Below are positions 60,499-64,000 of a DNA stretch of 64,000 nucleotides, piece by piece. Every line of letters starts with the position of its first letter. Within the stretch, counting starts at the first letter, position 1. This DNA is from Flavobacteriales bacterium (lineage in GTDB: Bacteria; Bacteroidota; Bacteroidia; Flavobacteriales; JASBRU01). The stretch lies in the NCBI GenBank assembly GCA_030149285.1, contig JASBRU010000002.1, positions 124,001 through 188,000 of the forward strand, in the 5' to 3' direction. A program made the position numbers and the translations under genes. The notes under the pieces were generated by a model, which did no database searches, was not told where the DNA came from, and saw nothing but the letters and a program-made list of their open reading frames with translations.

Positions 60499-61608
60499 AT
60501 GAAAACATATGATAGAAGACAATTTTTAAAAGGTGTAACAGGAGCTACATTTTCATTAGCCTTATTTAACCCCTTTAAATACCTATTTGGCGCTACAAAT
60601 TTATATGACGTTCCAAAATGGAGAGATTTGGTTGAAGTGGCAAGATGGTGCCCTACAGTGCATAATTTACAGGCACATAAATTACAAGTGGTTTCTGATA
60701 CTGTGGCTAATTTATATTACGACCCTAGTAAACTACTACCGGTTGGAGACCCCAAATCTATTTTCTCTACAATAGCCTTAGGTATATTTATAGAGCATCT
60801 TTCTATAGTAGCTGCCGAGAATAATTATAGGGTAATTGTTGATACGGTTTATGATGACCTTGATTATACAAACACTGAGCCTACCGTATTTGCAAAACTT
60901 AAACTGGTTGAAAACAATCAGCAGGAAGAGTTAACCAGTAAGTTGATTAAAAAGAGAAGAACATCTAGACTTGATTATGAAGAAGGACAGTTAGATAAAA
61001 CAGTGCTGGAAAAACTAAAAATGGAGTGTGAGAAATTTGATAATGAGTTTTTTTATACCAATGACAAAGAGTTTATAGACTATCTGGTAAATATAAATCA
61101 GGAAACGCTTTTCAAAGATTTGTCCAATCAAAAAATGCGTGAGGAATTAGATTGGTTGTTTAGATATAACAAAGATGAAGCAGAAGAGCATAAAGATGGT
61201 CTATGGGCAAAATGTATGGGCTTTAAAGGCTCATTACTGAAATCTGTTTTCAGACATCATAAAAGGTGGATAAAGGGATTTAGGAAAAGGATATTGAGAA
61301 AAACCTATTTGTCTTCTTTTGATAATACCCAAACGGTGGCATGGATTGGCGGAGCAATGAGTACTAAATATGATTTGCTAAACAATGGAAGAATGTTGGC
61401 AAGAAATTGGTTGCTAATTACTAAACACAATGCCTATATACAGCCATTTGGTTCTTTAATTACAAATGAGTTGGCTAATAAAAAAATCAATGAAAAATTT
61501 ACTCAACCTTCTAATGGAAAAGAAATATGGTTGATATACAGAGTAGGTTACAGTAAAGAACCTGCTAGGAGTTATAGGTTGAGTACGGATGAAATACTAA
61601 TTAATTAG
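60499..61608 (+). CDS. Acg-like nitroreductase family protein with Tat-like signal
   Basis: YDRRQFLKGVTGATFSLALF signal; DLVEVARWCPTVHNLQAHKLQVV and KKRRTSRLDYEEGQLDKTVLEKLK patterns of two-lobed Acg-type proteins. Confidence 0.75.
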   Translation: MKTYDRRQFLKGVTGATFSLALFNPFKYLFGATNLYDVPKWRDLVEVARWCPTVHNLQAHKLQVVSDTVANLYYDPSKLLPVGDPKSIFSTIALGIFIEHLSIVAAENNYRVIVDTVYDDLDYTNTEPTVFAKLKLVENNQQEELTSKLIKKRRTSRLDYEEGQLDKTVLEKLKMECEKFDNEFFYTNDKEFIDYLVNINQETLFKDLSNQKMREELDWLFRYNKDEAEEHKDGLWAKCMGFKGSLLKSVFRHHKRWIKGFRKRILRKTYLSSFDNTQTVAWIGGAMSTKYDLLNNGRMLARNWLLITKHNAYIQPFGSLITNELANKKINEKFTQPSNGKEIWLIYRVGYSKEPARSYRLSTDEILIN

Positions 61609-61614
61609 ACTATT

Positions 61615-63093
61615 ATGAAAAATGCATCAATATTATTTTATGACTGGTTATTGAATAGCTACAGGAGTTTTATAATGCTTAGCGATACTACCTTACAATT
61701 AAACTACTTGTCGGGCTTTAATAAACTAAGAGCTTTTAATGCTAGAATAAAGGCTTATGCCGAGTATTTAAAGGCAAGAAAGAGGGTTCCGGCATATAAA
61801 GAGTTTTTAAACAGATTGTCTAAAAAGGCGAGAAGCTTTTCCGATATACCCGAAATAGATAAGGGAAGTTATGTGAAAATATTTACGCTAGACTCAAGAT
61901 GTGTTGGGGGCAAAATACCTTGCTCAGGTGTAGTTATTGACGAGTCATCGGGTAGTACCGGCAGGCCAACAAATTGGGTGAGAGGATACAAAGAAAGAGC
62001 TGTAAATGCTAGGCTGATAAAGTTTGGTATGAGAAAACTATTTGGTAAAGAGCCTTTGTTTATTATTAATGCCTTTGCATTAGGAGCTTGGGCAACAGGA
62101 ATAAATATTACAATGAGCTCATTATCATTTGCAAAAGTAAAATCGCTAGGTCCGGATATTGAAAAGATAGAAAATACCTTGCTTCAATTTGGTAAAAAGC
62201 AACGCTATATAATTATGGGGTATCCTCCTTTTTTAAAGCACTTGGTAGATAACTCTAAAATAGATTGGGAAGAATATAAAGTCTCATTCATTTTTGGAGG
62301 GGAATCAATGTCTGAAGGAATGCGAGATTACTTAACAAAAAAGGGTATTGAAAAAATTTATAGCTCATTTGGCGCATCCGACTTGGAGTTGAATATTGCA
62401 TCAGAAAATGACTTTACCATTAGTTTAAGAAGATTGATAAATACTAATACAGAGTTAAAGAATAGGTTGTTGAAATATACGGGTGCATTACCAATGGTAT
62501 TTCAGTATAATCCTGCAGATTTTTTAATTGAGTCTACGGATAAAGATGAATTGATAATTAGTATTTGTAGACCAAATTATGTTGCTCCAAAGTTGAGGTA
62601 TAATATACATGATAGGGGACACGTAATGGAGTATAAAGAAATAGCAGCGGTACTCAAAGAGCTTGGTTTACAGGATGAGGTAATAAAACCGGCATCAGAT
62701 TTACCTTTGTTGTTTCATTATGGCAGATCTGATATGGCAGTTTCATTTTTTGGCTCAAATATTAGCCCTGAAGATGTGCAAGAAGCATTATATAAAATGC
62801 CGGAGATTTCTAGTATTGTAAATTCTTATAGCTTAATAGTTAATGAAAGTGAAGATGGTGATAAAGAGTTGCTGATATCTTTTGAATTGCAAAAGAATGC
62901 TTCTGCCAAAGGAATTAATATAACAAAGTCTACAGCACAATTTTATGGTTTATTAGCGAGCATAAATCAAGATTTTAGAAAAGGTAGAGAAATGGCAGCC
63001 AATCCAGAACGAATGAAGATATCCTTTGAAGAGTTTGGGGAAGGGCATTTTGCGAATAATGATATAAGAATAAAAGCCAAATACCTAGCTTAA
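61615..63093 (+). CDS. PaaK-like (phenylacetate-CoA ligase family) adenylate-forming enzyme
   Basis: P-loop DESSGSTGRPTNW; FGGESMSEGMRDYLTKKGIEKIYSSFGASDLE; LFHYGRSDMAVSFFGSNISPEDVQEAL. Confidence 0.82.
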   Translation: MKNASILFYDWLLNSYRSFIMLSDTTLQLNYLSGFNKLRAFNARIKAYAEYLKARKRVPAYKEFLNRLSKKARSFSDIPEIDKGSYVKIFTLDSRCVGGKIPCSGVVIDESSGSTGRPTNWVRGYKERAVNARLIKFGMRKLFGKEPLFIINAFALGAWATGINITMSSLSFAKVKSLGPDIEKIENTLLQFGKKQRYIIMGYPPFLKHLVDNSKIDWEEYKVSFIFGGESMSEGMRDYLTKKGIEKIYSSFGASDLELNIASENDFTISLRRLINTNTELKNRLLKYTGALPMVFQYNPADFLIESTDKDELIISICRPNYVAPKLRYNIHDRGHVMEYKEIAAVLKELGLQDEVIKPASDLPLLFHYGRSDMAVSFFGSNISPEDVQEALYKMPEISSIVNSYSLIVNESEDGDKELLISFELQKNASAKGINITKSTAQFYGLLASINQDFRKGREMAANPERMKISFEEFGEGHFANNDIRIKAKYLA

Positions 63094-63134
63094 AGCATTG
63101 GTATTTGGCTTAGTAATAGTGTTTTTTTTTAGAA

Positions 63135-64000
63135 TTAAAACTTAAGACTTAAGCCTGCTAAAAAGTTTGTGCCTGCTTGAGGGTATAAACCTATGAAAGA
63201 TGTTTTTGCACCACCCGAAATGTAATTATAGGTATATCCATTGCTTTCATATTCTTCATCCAATATGTTGTTTATCAATAAAGATAAGCCTAGGCTTTTA
63301 ATACCTTTTAGTTTAAAGGTATAATCAAACTTAAGGTTGTTTACAAAGTAAGCTTCTAATGTGCCTGCTTCGCTTTCTGTATTGTCTAAAAATTGTTCCC
63401 CAACATACTTAGAGAAAATGCTAATGTTAAATCTTTTAAATGGTGTAACCGTAATTTGACTAGCTGCAATAACAGAAGGAGAGAAGCTAATGGTTGTATT
63501 CTCAAATACTTCTCTTACTTGTCCGCCATTATCAAAGTCATCTATAAACTCTACAAATTCTTTAATTTTATTTTGACTCAATGTTACGTTACCAGTCCAT
63601 TGTAGCATGTTGTTAAACCTGTAGCCACCTTCAAGCTCAATACCCATTCTGTAGCTATTGTCAACATTTACACGGGTAAACGCACCAACATCATTTATTT
63701 GTCCATTTAATACCAATTGGTTTTCATACAACATATAGTAGGCATTTGCTGCAAATGAAAACTTATTTGAAGAGGTTCTATAACCTGCTTCAAAATCGGT
63801 TAATACTTCATGTTCCGGTCTGCTTGTTGGGCTAGATTCTGTAAAGTCATTTCGGTTTGGTTCTTTAGAGGCTCTACCAACAGATATATATACATGTGTA
63901 TTGTTTTTAATTGCATAGCTTAAGCCTGCTTTAGGATTGAAAAAAGTAAGAGATGCATTTTGGTCTACATTATCTAAATCTGCATCAAAGCCTAAGTATG
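63135..64000 (-). CDS. TonB-dependent receptor, C-terminal part (N-terminus outside window)
   Basis: Frame continues past the listed start (..AFSFKNSS..); FNISIFSKYVGEQFLDNTESE...YFVNNLKFDYTF...SLLINNILDEEYESNGYTY...NFLAGLSLKF. Confidence 0.88.
   Translation of the reverse strand, partial: YLGFDADLDNVDQNASLTFFNPKAGLSYAIKNNTHVYISVGRASKEPNRNDFTESSPTSRPEHEVLTDFEAGYRTSSNKFSFAANAYYMLYENQLVLNGQINDVGAFTRVNVDNSYRMGIELEGGYRFNNMLQWTGNVTLSQNKIKEFVEFIDDFDNGGQVREVFENTTISFSPSVIAASQITVTPFKRFNISIFSKYVGEQFLDNTESEAGTLEAYFVNNLKFDYTFKLKGIKSLGLSLLINNILDEEYESNGYTYNYISGGAKTSFIGLYPQAGTNFLAGLSLKF

Overview
The window is a 64 kb AT-rich, gene-dense chromosomal segment. It looks like Bacteroidota, probably order Flavobacteriales. 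The lineage call rests on type IX secretion (T9SS) sorting domains, PorP/SprF and GldA proteins, and -33 TTTG / -7 TAnnTTTG promoters. I see no rRNA, CRISPR array, transposase, integrase or prophage. Most of it is conserved housekeeping: coaX, lptC, a CNNM/CorC protein and a PpiD-like PPIase; the purH-mreBCD-PBP2-rodA Rod cluster; mfd, fbp, aspartate kinase, era-der, metK, gldA, rsgA, dtd, mazG-like, atpDC and ribF. There are two tRNAs, Phe(GAA) and initiator Met(CAT). Accessory content includes T9SS cargo proteins, a PorP/SprF-SPOR fusion with an 18-bp coding repeat, TonB receptors, GNATs and several orphans. No feature can be declared a new system from sequence alone. The best leads are: (i) interleaved long inverted repeats in a divergent intergenic region (37786-37900); (ii) a two-gene module of a Tat-like Acg-type nitroreductase and a PaaK-like adenylating enzyme behind two palindromes (60328-63093); (iii) a Crp/Fnr-type box placed like a class II activator site next to a Crp/Fnr gene (28302-28315); (iv) palindromes associated with a MarR gene and its neighbours; (v) palindromes embedded in recognisable promoters (46010-46034, 43907-43927). 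All ORFs at the window edges are partial.
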